47,140 nucleotides of DNA from Brevifilum sp029548365. Lineage in GTDB: Bacteria; Chloroflexota; Anaerolineae; Anaerolineales; Anaerolineaceae. The notes beneath the pieces are model-generated. The model worked only from the letters and a program-made list of their open reading frames with translations, had not been told where the DNA came from and did not search any database. The translations under genes were made by a program, and so were the position numbers. The stretch is from the NCBI GenBank assembly GCA_035376985.1, contig DAOSSA010000018.1, forward strand, positions 1-47,140, written 5' to 3'. This document shows, piece after piece, positions 34,068-41,782 of this stretch. Numbering within the stretch: the first letter of the stretch is position 1; each line of letters begins with the position of its first letter.

Positions 34068-34553
34068 ATGGACGTGAAAAATATCAGGATTGAAAAACCA
34101 GAGGAGATCAATTTTATTCTCGGTCAGTCGCATTTTATTAAAACTGTCGAGGATATCCACGAAGCCCTGGTGTCCAGTGTGCCGGAGATTAAATTTGGAC
34201 TGGCGTTTTGTGAAGCATCGGGTAAGTGCCTGGTCCGCTGGAGCGGCACCGATGAAGCCATGATTGAACTGGCTAAACAAAATGCCTTTGAGCTGCGTGC
34301 AGGCCATGCGTTCATCATTTTTTTAGGACAGGGATTTTTCCCGATCAATGTTTTAAACCAGGTCAAAGCTGTGCCGGAGGTCTGTCATATCTTCTGCGCC
34401 ACCGCCAATACGACGGACGTGGTGGTGATGGACGTTGGTGAAGGGCGCGCGATATTAGGCGTGGCTGATGGAAATCGTTCGTATGGCATTGAAGGTGAAG
34501 AAGATATCACCTGGCGAAAAAATTTCTTGCGCATGATTGGCTATAAAAAATAG
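34068..34553 (+). CDS. Adenosine-specific kinase (DUF355, PAE2307-like)
   Basis: 161 residues, a full-length member of the DUF355/COG1839 family. Nearly every block is family-typical: IEKPEEINFILGQSHFIKTV (first 20 residues of the block), VPEIKFGLAFCEASGKCLVR, PINVLNQVKAVPEVCHIFCA and EEDITWRKNFLRMIGY. The archaeal prototype binds adenosine and was annotated as an adenosine-specific kinase; the cellular role in bacteria is unclear. AAGGAGGT lies 7 bases before the ATG at 34068, and the GTG at 34059 overlaps that ribosome site, so 34068 is the start. Only 8 bases separate it from the RACo-like gene, so they probably share a transcript. Confidence 0.9.
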   Translation: MDVKNIRIEKPEEINFILGQSHFIKTVEDIHEALVSSVPEIKFGLAFCEASGKCLVRWSGTDEAMIELAKQNAFELRAGHAFIIFLGQGFFPINVLNQVKAVPEVCHIFCATANTTDVVVMDVGEGRAILGVADGNRSYGIEGEEDITWRKNFLRMIGYKK

Positions 34554-34561
34554 AACACCCG

Positions 34562-36391
34562 ATGCCTGAATACCGTATTGATTTTCAACCAATTGGCACG
34601 CGAGTTTTCACCAACGGTAAAGAAAGCTTGCTCGCCCTGGCGCAAAAGGCAGGCATCTCAATCGCTGCGTTATGCGGCGGCGGGGGTGTCTGCGGCTCTT
34701 GTAAAATTCGCTGCATTGACGGAGAACTGAATCCTGTCCAACCTGAAGAAGAAGATGAATTCAGCCCTGATCAGATCGCCCAGGGATGGCGCCTGGCTTG
34801 TATGACCGTTCCGTGCAGTGACGCCAGAATCGAATTGCCGCCTGAATCGTTAACGACAATGCAACGCCTGCAAATCGACGGACTTCCGAAAGAGATTGTT
34901 CTTACGACAAGCCTTCACCTGGAAGAGTTCTCCCTGCCTGTGCCGGGTCAGGATGATTTGCGCGCAGATTGGGAACGATTTAGCGAGTTATTCCCCAATA
35001 GCAGTGAGGCATGCCGGGATGTCAGCCTGTCGGTATTAACCCAATTCTCTTTAAAAATGCGCGATCAAGATTGGTCCGCTGTAGCTGTTTTTAATGCGGC
35101 GGGAGAGATTCTTGGATTTTTGAGAGAAGATCAGGACTGTTATGGTGTGGCAGTCGATATTGGCACCACAAAAATGGCCGCTTTCCTGGTGAATTTATTC
35201 AATGGGAAAATTGAAGCGAAATCAGCATCGATGAACCCGCAAATCAGTTACGGAGAAGATGTAATCAGCCGAATTGCCCACGCAAACCAGGGAAAAAGCC
35301 AGCAAAAAACACTGCAAACCAGCCTGGTCGAGGGAGTCAATCAACTTGTCGGCAGTTTATGCGCATCTGCCCGAGTGGACCCTGATCAGATCATGGACTT
35401 TGTGGTTGTGGGCAACACCGCGGTGCAGCACCTATTTGCCGGGTTGCCTGTCAGGCAGTTGGGCGAGGCGCCTTATGTTGCAGCCGTTCACCAGGCGCTG
35501 AATTTTCCGGCGCGTGAGGTCAACCTGGTTGGAGCTCCTGGCGCGTGTGTATATATGCCGCCGAACATTGCCGGGTTTGTTGGGGCGGATCACCTTGCAA
35601 TGCTGTTGGCCAGCGATATTCTTGGACGGCAGGGAGTAGTCCTGGCACTGGATATTGGCACCAACACCGAGGTCAGTTTACTTAAAGACGGGCTGTTGGT
35701 GAGCTGCTCGTGTGCATCTGGGCCAGCATTTGAGGGCGCTCATATTCATGCTGGAATGCGAGCTGCACCCGGAGCGATTGAGCGTGCCAAGTTTTTTGAT
35801 GGCGATTGGCACCTGGCAACCATTGACAACCAGCCAGCAGTCGGTTTGTGTGGTTCGGGAATCCTGGATGTTGTGGCGGGTTTGCTGGAAAGCGGGCAGA
35901 TTGATTTAACCGGGAGGTTCACAAAACGCGCGGCGCGCAAGGTTCTTATGCCACAGGGCGACGCGATCACCCTGGTTCCTGCAGAAAAATCGGGTACGGG
36001 TAATGAGATCCTGGTTACACGCGGAGATATCCGCGAGATCCAATTAGCCAAGGCAGCCATTCGAGCTGGGATTAACGCCCTGCTGAGGGCAACTGAGACA
36101 AAAGCCGAGGAAATCGATCAATTCATCGTGGCAGGGGCATTTGGCACCTATTTAAACCTGGATTCAGCAGTTAAAATTGGTATGTTTCCCACGCTTCCTG
36201 CTCAACGCTTTCAACAGATCGGCAATGCGGCTGGCGCAGGCGCGCTGGAGATGCTGCTTTCTAATGTCAGCCGCAAGAAAGTAGAAACGATTTTGGCAAA
36301 AATATCCTACATTGAACTGACGACCGATCCGGAATTTATGTCATCCTATGTGGATGCGATCGGGTTTGCAGATTATCGAAAGGTGGTTTAA
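34562..36391 (+). CDS. RACo-like 2Fe-2S / ASKHA (DUF4445) protein, corrinoid activation ATPase family
   Basis: 609 residues. The N-terminal plant-type ferredoxin domain carries CGGGGVCGSC (Cys38, Cys44, Cys47) and Cys80 in RLACM, the full 2Fe-2S ligand set. A linker leads to an ASKHA ATPase-like region with DIGTTKMAAF and DIGTNTEVSLL as the two phosphate loops. CGSGILDVVAGLLE and VAGAFGTYLNLDSAVKIGMF are typical of the DUF4445 C-terminus. RACo proteins reductively reactivate inactive Co(II) corrinoid methyl carriers using ATP. No corrinoid protein or methyltransferase gene is in this window, so its partner is unknown. The stop overlaps the nitroreductase start by one base (TAATG). Confidence 0.92.
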   Translation: MPEYRIDFQPIGTRVFTNGKESLLALAQKAGISIAALCGGGGVCGSCKIRCIDGELNPVQPEEEDEFSPDQIAQGWRLACMTVPCSDARIELPPESLTTMQRLQIDGLPKEIVLTTSLHLEEFSLPVPGQDDLRADWERFSELFPNSSEACRDVSLSVLTQFSLKMRDQDWSAVAVFNAAGEILGFLREDQDCYGVAVDIGTTKMAAFLVNLFNGKIEAKSASMNPQISYGEDVISRIAHANQGKSQQKTLQTSLVEGVNQLVGSLCASARVDPDQIMDFVVVGNTAVQHLFAGLPVRQLGEAPYVAAVHQALNFPAREVNLVGAPGACVYMPPNIAGFVGADHLAMLLASDILGRQGVVLALDIGTNTEVSLLKDGLLVSCSCASGPAFEGAHIHAGMRAAPGAIERAKFFDGDWHLATIDNQPAVGLCGSGILDVVAGLLESGQIDLTGRFTKRAARKVLMPQGDAITLVPAEKSGTGNEILVTRGDIREIQLAKAAIRAGINALLRATETKAEEIDQFIVAGAFGTYLNLDSAVKIGMFPTLPAQRFQQIGNAAGAGALEMLLSNVSRKKVETILAKISYIELTTDPEFMSSYVDAIGFADYRKVV

Positions 36392-36900
36392 TGGACACTT
36401 TAGAAGCAATCTTTACTCGCCGCAGTGTGCGCAATTTTAAACACGAGCCGGTTTCTGAAGAGGACCTGCATGACCTGTTGAGGGCTGGCATGCAGGCGCC
36501 CTCAGCGAGGAACGAACAACCCTGGCATTTTATTGTGATTGACGATCGAGCGACATTAGACGCCATCCCTAAATTTCATCCCTATTCAAAAATGCTCCTG
36601 GATGCACCGTTGGCGATCCTGGTGTGCAGCGATCGAAAATTGGAATCAAAACGCGCTTCCTGGCTGCAAGATTGTTCAGCGGCAACGCAAAATATCTTGC
36701 TGGCAGCCCACGCCAAGGGATTGGGCGCGGTTTGGCTGGGGATCTTTCCTGATTCGGTGCGCATGTCTGGAATGCAATCCCTGCTGGAGGTGCCAAAAGA
36801 TGTTCGGCCAGTGGCGCTGGTTGCGATTGGGCACCCTGAATCGGTACCTGAACCGGTTGACCGCTTCAATGCGCAGCGGGTGCATCGAAATAAATGGTAA
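36391..36900 (+). CDS. Nitroreductase-family FMN oxidoreductase
   Basis: 169 residues. TRRSVRNFKHEPVSEEDL is followed by MQAPSARNEQPWHFIV, the FMN-binding N-terminal pattern. AATQNILLAAHAKGLGAVWL and VALVAIGHPE complete the short nitroreductase fold. Such proteins bind FMN and transfer electrons from NAD(P)H to nitro, quinone or flavin-like substrates; the substrate is not readable. One-base overlap with the RACo-like gene makes translational coupling likely, so it may be a redox partner of that protein, though this is inference. It is convergent with rdgB, 5 bases away. Confidence 0.9.
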   Translation: MDTLEAIFTRRSVRNFKHEPVSEEDLHDLLRAGMQAPSARNEQPWHFIVIDDRATLDAIPKFHPYSKMLLDAPLAILVCSDRKLESKRASWLQDCSAATQNILLAAHAKGLGAVWLGIFPDSVRMSGMQSLLEVPKDVRPVALVAIGHPESVPEPVDRFNAQRVHRNKW

Positions 36901-36905
36901 TGCGC

Positions 36906-37520
36906 TTATCTTGAAATGAGCTTTTCTTGGATATGTGGGATCATGGCAGCCAGGGCTCTTGCGCGGTGGCTGATCTGGTTCTTGATATCGGCTGAGAGTT
37001 CAGCCATAGTTGCATTGTATTCAGGGATATAAAATACCGGGTCGTAGCCAAACCCTCTGGAACCGCGTTCTTCAGGGGCGATCAATCCCTGGCAGCAACC
37101 TGTGGTCGTGAAGATTTCGCCATCTGGCAGGGCCAGTATGGTCGTGCAAACGAAACGTGCATTCCAGGGCTGAGGTTTGGCTACCAATTGTGACAATAAA
37201 TACCTGCGCCTATCAGAATCCGTAGCCGGTTGCGCAGGTGAAAACCTGGCAGAATGAAGACCTGGCGCGCCGTTCAGCGCCTCCACTTCCAACCCGGTAT
37301 CATCAGCCAGCACAGGCAGACCGGTTTCTGCAAGGTAAGCCATAGCTTTTATCCGAGCGTTTTCAAAGTAGGTTGCTCCTGTTTCCTCGATATCGATACG
37401 ATTTCCACGGTCTTGAAAGGCGACGATTTCGATATCGAGGTGAGAGAGAATGGCTTTGATTTCGAGGATTTTCCCCGAATTTCCAGAGGCGATTACCAGT
37501 TTTGCGGTGGTGATGTTCAT
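36906..37520 (-). CDS. rdgB: XTP/dITP diphosphatase (RdgB/HAM1)
   Basis: 204 residues, the usual length. It hydrolyses non-canonical purine nucleoside triphosphates (dITP, XTP) to monophosphates, cleaning the nucleotide pool. Family blocks are complete: LVIASGNSGKILEIKAIL, EETGATYFENARIKAMAYL, VLADDTGLEVEALNGAPGLH, SRGFGYDPVFYIPEY and ISHRARAL. The ATG at 37520 gives the expected N-terminus. It stands alone on the minus strand, convergent with the nitroreductase gene. Upstream lies the repeat-containing gap before yceD. Confidence 0.96.
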   Translation of the reverse strand: MNITTAKLVIASGNSGKILEIKAILSHLDIEIVAFQDRGNRIDIEETGATYFENARIKAMAYLAETGLPVLADDTGLEVEALNGAPGLHSARFSPAQPATDSDRRRYLLSQLVAKPQPWNARFVCTTILALPDGEIFTTTGCCQGLIAPEERGSRGFGYDPVFYIPEYNATMAELSADIKNQISHRARALAAMIPHIQEKLISR

Positions 37521-37588
37521 TTAAAAAATATCCAGGTTACCATAGTGAGCGTGTTGAACATTGGTTCGTTCTTAATTCAATGTCATTT

Positions 37589-37794
37589 GTAGGGGCGGAC
37601 CTTCGCGTAGCACTCCCTGTGCCCTGCAAGGGTATTGAGCCGTGCCCGCCCAACCCGAAGGTGCCCTATCGGCAGGGCAACCACAGAGGATTGCCCCTAC
37701 GAATCAATATAATATTCAAAATAATCGTAAATGCAAAAAATTATTGTGTTCATTCATAAACCGATAATTCAATACCATTTGCTTTAACACTCTC
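37589..37794. repeat. Dispersed two-module repeat, copy B
   Basis: The head (37589-37700) is bounded by GTAGGGGC and GCCCCTAC and contains nested pairings such as ACCTTCG/CGAAGGT, GCCCT/AGGGC and GGGCAACC/GGATTGCCC. It is about twice as long as the copy A head. The AT-rich tail (37697-37794) ends in AACACTCTC and aligns with 51-150 at roughly 80-85 percent by eye. The tail stops 10 bases before the -35 box of the yceD promoter. No gene lies in the gap 37521-37877. Confidence 0.8.
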
Positions 37795-37804
37795 CAAATA
37801 ATGT

Positions 37805-37833
37805 TTGATGTTTATAGGGCACCGTGTTATAAT
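37805..37833 (+). promoter_or_regulatory. Sigma70-type promoter for yceD-rpoD
   Basis: TTGATG (37805-37810) and TATAAT (37828-37833) are 17 bases apart, and TGT immediately upstream of TATAAT makes an extended -10. Transcription would begin near 37840, about 38 bases before the GTG start of yceD. Confidence 0.7.
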
Positions 37834-37877
37834 TCTGCTGAATTGATTTTACCCAATCGTTTCTTGAGTGACATCCT

Positions 37878-38381
37878 GTGAACAAAAGCAATAACCTTTT
37901 GCGACTGAACGTTGGCCATATGTACAACAAGGCTATTGGCTCCAGCCATGAAGTTCAGGTTGACGTTGATGAAATCGTTATCGATGACCTTTCCATACAA
38001 GCTTTGCGTAGTGTGGTGCGTCTTTCAAGAACTCGCGAAGGAATTCTACTGCAGATCCGGGCAGGGTCGGAGGTTTTGACCTCGTGTGTGCGCTGCCTGA
38101 AAGAAATCTACCTGCCGGTTGAGACTGAACTTGAAGAATTGTACCAGTTTATGACGCGCCATCGAGAAGAGGAGGATTTAATCCTTCCTAATGATGGGTA
38201 TCTTGATTTGGGCCCGCTGTTTCGAGAATACTTAATCTTAGCGACGCCCATTAAGCGTTTGTGTGACAGCAATTGCCAGGGGCTCTGTGTTGTCTGTGGC
38301 GCTGATCTTAACTTAACGACATGCGAACACCAAACCTCGGAAAGCTCCCAATCCGTGACGTTTGATCAGGAGACGCATTAA
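37878..38381 (+). CDS. YceD-like DUF177 protein
   Basis: 167 residues. The DUF177 pattern is clear: an N-terminal beta-rich half, CVRCLKE in the middle, LDLGPLFREYLILATP, and the C-terminal CDSNCQGLCVVCG cysteine cluster that probably binds zinc. DUF177 (YceD) proteins are linked to 23S rRNA/50S biogenesis and are usually encoded directly before rpmF (ribosomal protein L32). Here no rpmF frame exists in the 66 bases before the sigma factor gene. The start is GTG at 37878 with a weak ribosome site. It is probably cotranscribed with the downstream sigma gene. Confidence 0.85.
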   Translation: MNKSNNLLRLNVGHMYNKAIGSSHEVQVDVDEIVIDDLSIQALRSVVRLSRTREGILLQIRAGSEVLTSCVRCLKEIYLPVETELEELYQFMTRHREEEDLILPNDGYLDLGPLFREYLILATPIKRLCDSNCQGLCVVCGADLNLTTCEHQTSESSQSVTFDQETH

Positions 38382-38447
38382 TCACTTGTTCGCGGGTGGG
38401 GGTAGGCGTGAATTAACATCAACCACAATCAAGCCGGAGAAGAAGCC

Positions 38448-39611
38448 GTGGTCAACGATCCTCGTAGGAAGAAAGTTAAGGCAATTATTGATGCCCTGCT
38501 TTCACTTGCAGACAAACAGGGTTATGTGGCCATCGACGATTTAATGGTCTTTTTTCCAAATGAAGATGATGATCACGAATCAATACGGGCTGTAATTGGT
38601 TATTTGCGCAACCAGGGGGTTGATATTATTGATTCCGAAGCATTGCTCGATATCACGGGTGGCACGAGCAACGATCGGAGCCCATTGTCATCAACCTTTG
38701 ACGGCACTGAAGATACAATCGGGCTGTATCTCAAAGAAATGTCTCTGGAACCGCTACTTTCAATGCCAGAAGAGCAATTAATTGCTAAACAAATCGAGCA
38801 GGGGCGGTTAGCAAAAATTGAACTGGCAAACATTGATCATGACACTCAACCCGAACGTGCTGCTGAATTGCGGTTGTTGATTGCAGAAGGCGAGGATGCC
38901 TGGGAGCACCTGATTAAAGCCAATACCCGCCTGGTGGTTTCAATCGCCAAACGTTATATCGGCAGGGGGATGCCGTTTTTAGATCTGATCCAGGAAGGCA
39001 ATTTGGGACTGATCAAAGCGGTGGAAAAATTCGATTACAAACGTGGGTTTCGTTTTTCAACTTATGCCACCTGGTGGATTCGCCAATCGATCACGCGTTC
39101 TATTTCCGACCAGGGCAGGACCATCCGTATTCCAGTGCACATGATTGACCGAATCAGGGAGCTGTTCCGGGTGCATCATGAGTTAGAACAAAGTTTGGGA
39201 AGGAAACCACTTGCAAAGGAGATCGCCGAAAAGTTGAACCTCAGTGTGGACAAAGTGCAATGGATCATGCGGATCTCCTGGCTCCCGCTATCTTTGGAGA
39301 CACCCGTTGGCGATGATGAGGAATCTGAACTGGGCATGTTTGTTGAAGATGAAGACAATCCTTCGCCAATTGATGTGACCTACCAATCAATGATGCATGA
39401 TAAGATCGATGAGGTTCTGGCGACATTAACCCCGCGAGAAGCCCGCATTTTGCGCATGCGCTTTGGCCTGGATGGCGGTCGGGCTTATACCCTGGAAGAG
39501 GTGGGTTTAAAGTTTGGCTTGACCCGCGAACGCATCCGCCAAATTGAAGGCAAAGCTTTACGACAGCTCAGACACCCGCATAAAGCCAGGCAGTTGAAAG
39601 ATTTTTTATAA
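38448..39611 (+). CDS. rpoD: Primary RNA polymerase sigma factor (RpoD/SigA type)
   Basis: 387 residues. An N-terminal region 1.1-like segment (1 to about 70) precedes region 1.2 (DTIGLYLKEMSLEPLLSMPE). Region 2 shows ANTRLVVSIAKRYIGRGMPF, DLIQEGNLGLIKAVEKFDY and RFSTYATWWIRQSITRSI, which contacts the -10 box. Region 3 follows, and region 4.2 is TLEEVGLKFGLTRERIRQIE. The short spacer between regions 1.2 and 2 is typical of SigA-like factors outside Proteobacteria. The start is GTG at 38448 with GGAG about 10 bases upstream. The metG promoter begins inside its last codons. Confidence 0.95.
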   Translation: MVNDPRRKKVKAIIDALLSLADKQGYVAIDDLMVFFPNEDDDHESIRAVIGYLRNQGVDIIDSEALLDITGGTSNDRSPLSSTFDGTEDTIGLYLKEMSLEPLLSMPEEQLIAKQIEQGRLAKIELANIDHDTQPERAAELRLLIAEGEDAWEHLIKANTRLVVSIAKRYIGRGMPFLDLIQEGNLGLIKAVEKFDYKRGFRFSTYATWWIRQSITRSISDQGRTIRIPVHMIDRIRELFRVHHELEQSLGRKPLAKEIAEKLNLSVDKVQWIMRISWLPLSLETPVGDDEESELGMFVEDEDNPSPIDVTYQSMMHDKIDEVLATLTPREARILRMRFGLDGGRAYTLEEVGLKFGLTRERIRQIEGKALRQLRHPHKARQLKDFL

Positions 39612-39622
39612 TCCTGTATAAT
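39594..39622 (+). promoter_or_regulatory. Promoter for the metG leader, inside the 3' end of rpoD
   Basis: TTGAAA (39594-39599) lies in the final codons of rpoD and TATAAT (39617-39622) just after its stop, with a 17-base spacer. Predicted transcription start is near 39629, about 160 bases before the metG ATG. Confidence 0.65.
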
Positions 39623-39667
39623 TCTTCTACGATGATCAACCAATCCTTCATCATGTACATGTTTTGG

Positions 39668-39749
39668 TCTCCGATGTTATGCTTACCAGGAGCATAACAC
39701 GAGGTGTCACACCACCTCCGGAGAACGGCTGGCTGAGGCCAGCTTTTTT
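39668..39749 (+). ncRNA. Candidate cis-regulatory leader of metG: three-way junction plus attenuator
   Basis: Three perfect helices nest without gaps. P1 is TCTCCG (39668-39673) with CGGAGA (39719-39724). P2 is TGTTATGCT (39675-39683) with AGCATAACA (39691-39699), loop TACCAGG. P3 is GAGGTG (39701-39706) with CACCTC (39713-39718), loop TCACAC. Single A and C bases join P1-P2 and P2-P3. A terminator hairpin follows two bases later. The block lies between a good promoter and metG, so it can regulate metG by attenuation. It does not match SAM, purine, T-box or other riboswitch cores that I know. Confidence 0.6.
39728..39749 (+). terminator. Intrinsic terminator (attenuator) before metG
   Basis: GCTGGC (39728-39733) pairs with GCCAGC (39738-39743) around a TGAG loop and is followed by six T. 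It ends 40 bases before the metG ATG and downstream of the 39594-39622 promoter. It can also end rpoD transcripts. Confidence 0.8.
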
Positions 39750-39789
39750 ATTGCTAGCACCGGAATCAAACCATGAAATGAGGTAAAAA

Positions 39790-41589
39790 ATGACACAACC
39801 TGTATTAGTGGCTGTCGCCTGGCCGTATGCCAGCGCCGAAATACATGTCGGAAATATCACCGGCTCGTATTTACCCGCAGATATCCTCGCTCGCTACCAC
39901 CGTCTGCGCGGGCGGGATGTATTGATGGTTTCAGGTTCCGATTCACATGGAACACCGGTCACCGTGCGCGCTGACGAAGATCATGCCACACCTGAGGAAG
40001 TTTACAAGCGATATCATGTCGGGTTTATTGAATTGTTTCAAAAGCTAGGGTTGACCTACGATATTTTCACCAGCACCCATACCCGCACTCATTTTGATGT
40101 TGCCAACAAGCTGTTTTTATCGCTGAAAGAAAACGGCTACCTGTATACGGAGGAATCAAAACAGTGGTATTCTCCAGCACAGGAACGCTTTTTGCCCGAT
40201 CGTTATGTAGAGGGCACCTGCTATTTTTGTGGAAAGACCGGCGCTCGTTCAGATCAGTGTGATCATTGCGGTCACCTTTTGGAGGCTGAAAAGCTCATTG
40301 ATCCAAAGTCCAGAATTGACGGATCGACCCCTGAATTGCGTGAGACAACCCATTTTTACCTTGATCTGGAAAAATTGGAAGAGCCGGTAACCGAGTTTCT
40401 GCGCGAACGGCAATCCTACTGGCGTCCGAATGTGATCCGCCAATCCCTGGGTCAGATTGAAACGAGCGGATTGCGCGGCCGTCCGATCACCCGTGATCTT
40501 TACTGGGGCGTGCCTGTGCCGGTTGAAGGCTGGGAAGGCAAGTGCATGTACGTCTGGTTTGAAGCGGTAATTGGCTATCTTTCGAGTGTGGTGGAGTGGA
40601 GCCGGCTGCATGATGACCCTGAGGCCTGGCACCACTGGTGGACAAACCAAAAATCACGTGCCTATTACTGCATCGGGAAGGATAATATCCCCTTCCATGC
40701 CATCATCTGGCCGGCAGAGCTGATTGGTGTGGGTGAATCCTTCGACGAGAAGATGGGCGCTGCTGACCCGCAACCGCTGGTGCTGCCCTATGATGTGCCC
40801 GCGAATGAGTTCATGAACCTGGAAGGAAAAAAACTTTCTGGCAGCCATAATTGGGCAGTATGGGGGCTGGATTTCCTTGAACGTTATGATCCGGACCCGC
40901 TGCGCTATATTTTGACTGTGAACATGCCAGAAACTCGCGATTCCGATTGGGATTGGGAGGAATTCTACCAGCGCAACAATAATGAACTGGTGGCTACCTG
41001 GGGCAACCTGGTTAATCGGGTGCTGGCGTTTGCCTTCAAACACTGGGATGGCGCTGTGCCGATTCCAAATGAGCTTCGGGAAGGCGACCTGGCACTCTTG
41101 CAGACTATTCGTACTGGCTTTAAAACCGTGGAACGATATTTAGAGGCGGTCAAGCTGCGCGCGGCGCTTTTGGAAGCGATGCGCCTGGCTGGAGAAGTGA
41201 ATAAGTTCCTGGACAGTACCGGGCCCTGGTTTGAAATTAAAATGGATAAGGACGCAGCGGCTAAGTCGATTTACACCGCTATACAGGCGATTGATTGGTT
41301 GAAAATGATCTTCGCGCCGTTTTTACCCCACACCTGCGAAAAATTGCATACTTACCTGGGCGGTGCGCAGCCGATATTTGGGCAGCTGGTGACTCGTGAA
41401 ATTGAAGATGACCTGGGCACCCACACGGTGATGCTGTATGAGCCGGGTGAATCGCTTTCCGCCGCGGGAGAAGACCTGTGGCAGCCATTCGAGTTGGTTC
41501 CCGGGAAGGCTTTCAAACAGCCTGCGCCGCTGTTTAAAAAGCTCGATGAAAGCATTGTGGCAGAGGAACGGGCACGGTTGGGGAACTGA
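39790..41589 (+). CDS. metG: Methionyl-tRNA synthetase
   Basis: 599 residues, class I synthetase charging tRNA-Met. The N-terminus VAVAWPYASAEIHVGN contains the HIGH equivalent HVGN (19-22). GSDSHGTPVTVRA is typical. The zinc knuckle is CYFCGKTGARSDQCDHC. YCIGKDNIPFHAIIWPAEL follows. The KMSKS equivalent is KLSGS at 348-352 in EGKKLSGSHNWAVW, lacking the second lysine. The anticodon-binding helical domain spans about 430-540. No C-terminal tRNA-binding (EMAP) domain is present. GAGG lies about 8 bases before the ATG. Expression is probably set by the structured leader upstream, and a bidirectional terminator follows. Confidence 0.96.
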   Translation: MTQPVLVAVAWPYASAEIHVGNITGSYLPADILARYHRLRGRDVLMVSGSDSHGTPVTVRADEDHATPEEVYKRYHVGFIELFQKLGLTYDIFTSTHTRTHFDVANKLFLSLKENGYLYTEESKQWYSPAQERFLPDRYVEGTCYFCGKTGARSDQCDHCGHLLEAEKLIDPKSRIDGSTPELRETTHFYLDLEKLEEPVTEFLRERQSYWRPNVIRQSLGQIETSGLRGRPITRDLYWGVPVPVEGWEGKCMYVWFEAVIGYLSSVVEWSRLHDDPEAWHHWWTNQKSRAYYCIGKDNIPFHAIIWPAELIGVGESFDEKMGAADPQPLVLPYDVPANEFMNLEGKKLSGSHNWAVWGLDFLERYDPDPLRYILTVNMPETRDSDWDWEEFYQRNNNELVATWGNLVNRVLAFAFKHWDGAVPIPNELREGDLALLQTIRTGFKTVERYLEAVKLRAALLEAMRLAGEVNKFLDSTGPWFEIKMDKDAAAKSIYTAIQAIDWLKMIFAPFLPHTCEKLHTYLGGAQPIFGQLVTREIEDDLGTHTVMLYEPGESLSAAGEDLWQPFELVPGKAFKQPAPLFKKLDESIVAEERARLGN

Positions 41590-41738
41590 GGTAAATTTTG
41601 CCGTTAGAGATGATAACCAGCCCGCGCCGGGCAGGTTACCATGACCAATTATTATATGAATTACACAGAAGGCTCACGGCACAAAAGTTAAGCATGAGCT
41701 GAGACAGTTTTGTCGTGTTAGATTAAAAATATATTAAT

Positions 41739-41771
41739 AAAAGGCAAAGAAATTCTTCAGCTTTGCCTTTT
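41739..41771. terminator. Bidirectional terminator between metG and the DUF5661 gene
   Basis: AAAAGGCAAAG pairs with CTTTGCCTTTT around an 11-base loop, with T runs on both strands, between two convergent genes. A second hairpin without a T run (AACC-A-GCCCG/CGGGC-A-GGTT, 41615-41637) lies shortly after metG. Confidence 0.85.
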
Positions 41772-41782
41772 ATTTTTAATCC

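Noticed and set aside
38382..38447. rpmF (ribosomal protein L32) after the DUF177 gene
   Set aside because: The gap is only 66 bases, and no frame there resembles L32.
39629..39789. T-box or SAM riboswitch before metG
   Set aside because: There is no AGGGTGGNACCGCG T-box sequence and no SAM-I core. The single-base joints also do not fit a purine riboswitch. It was kept as an unclassified leader.
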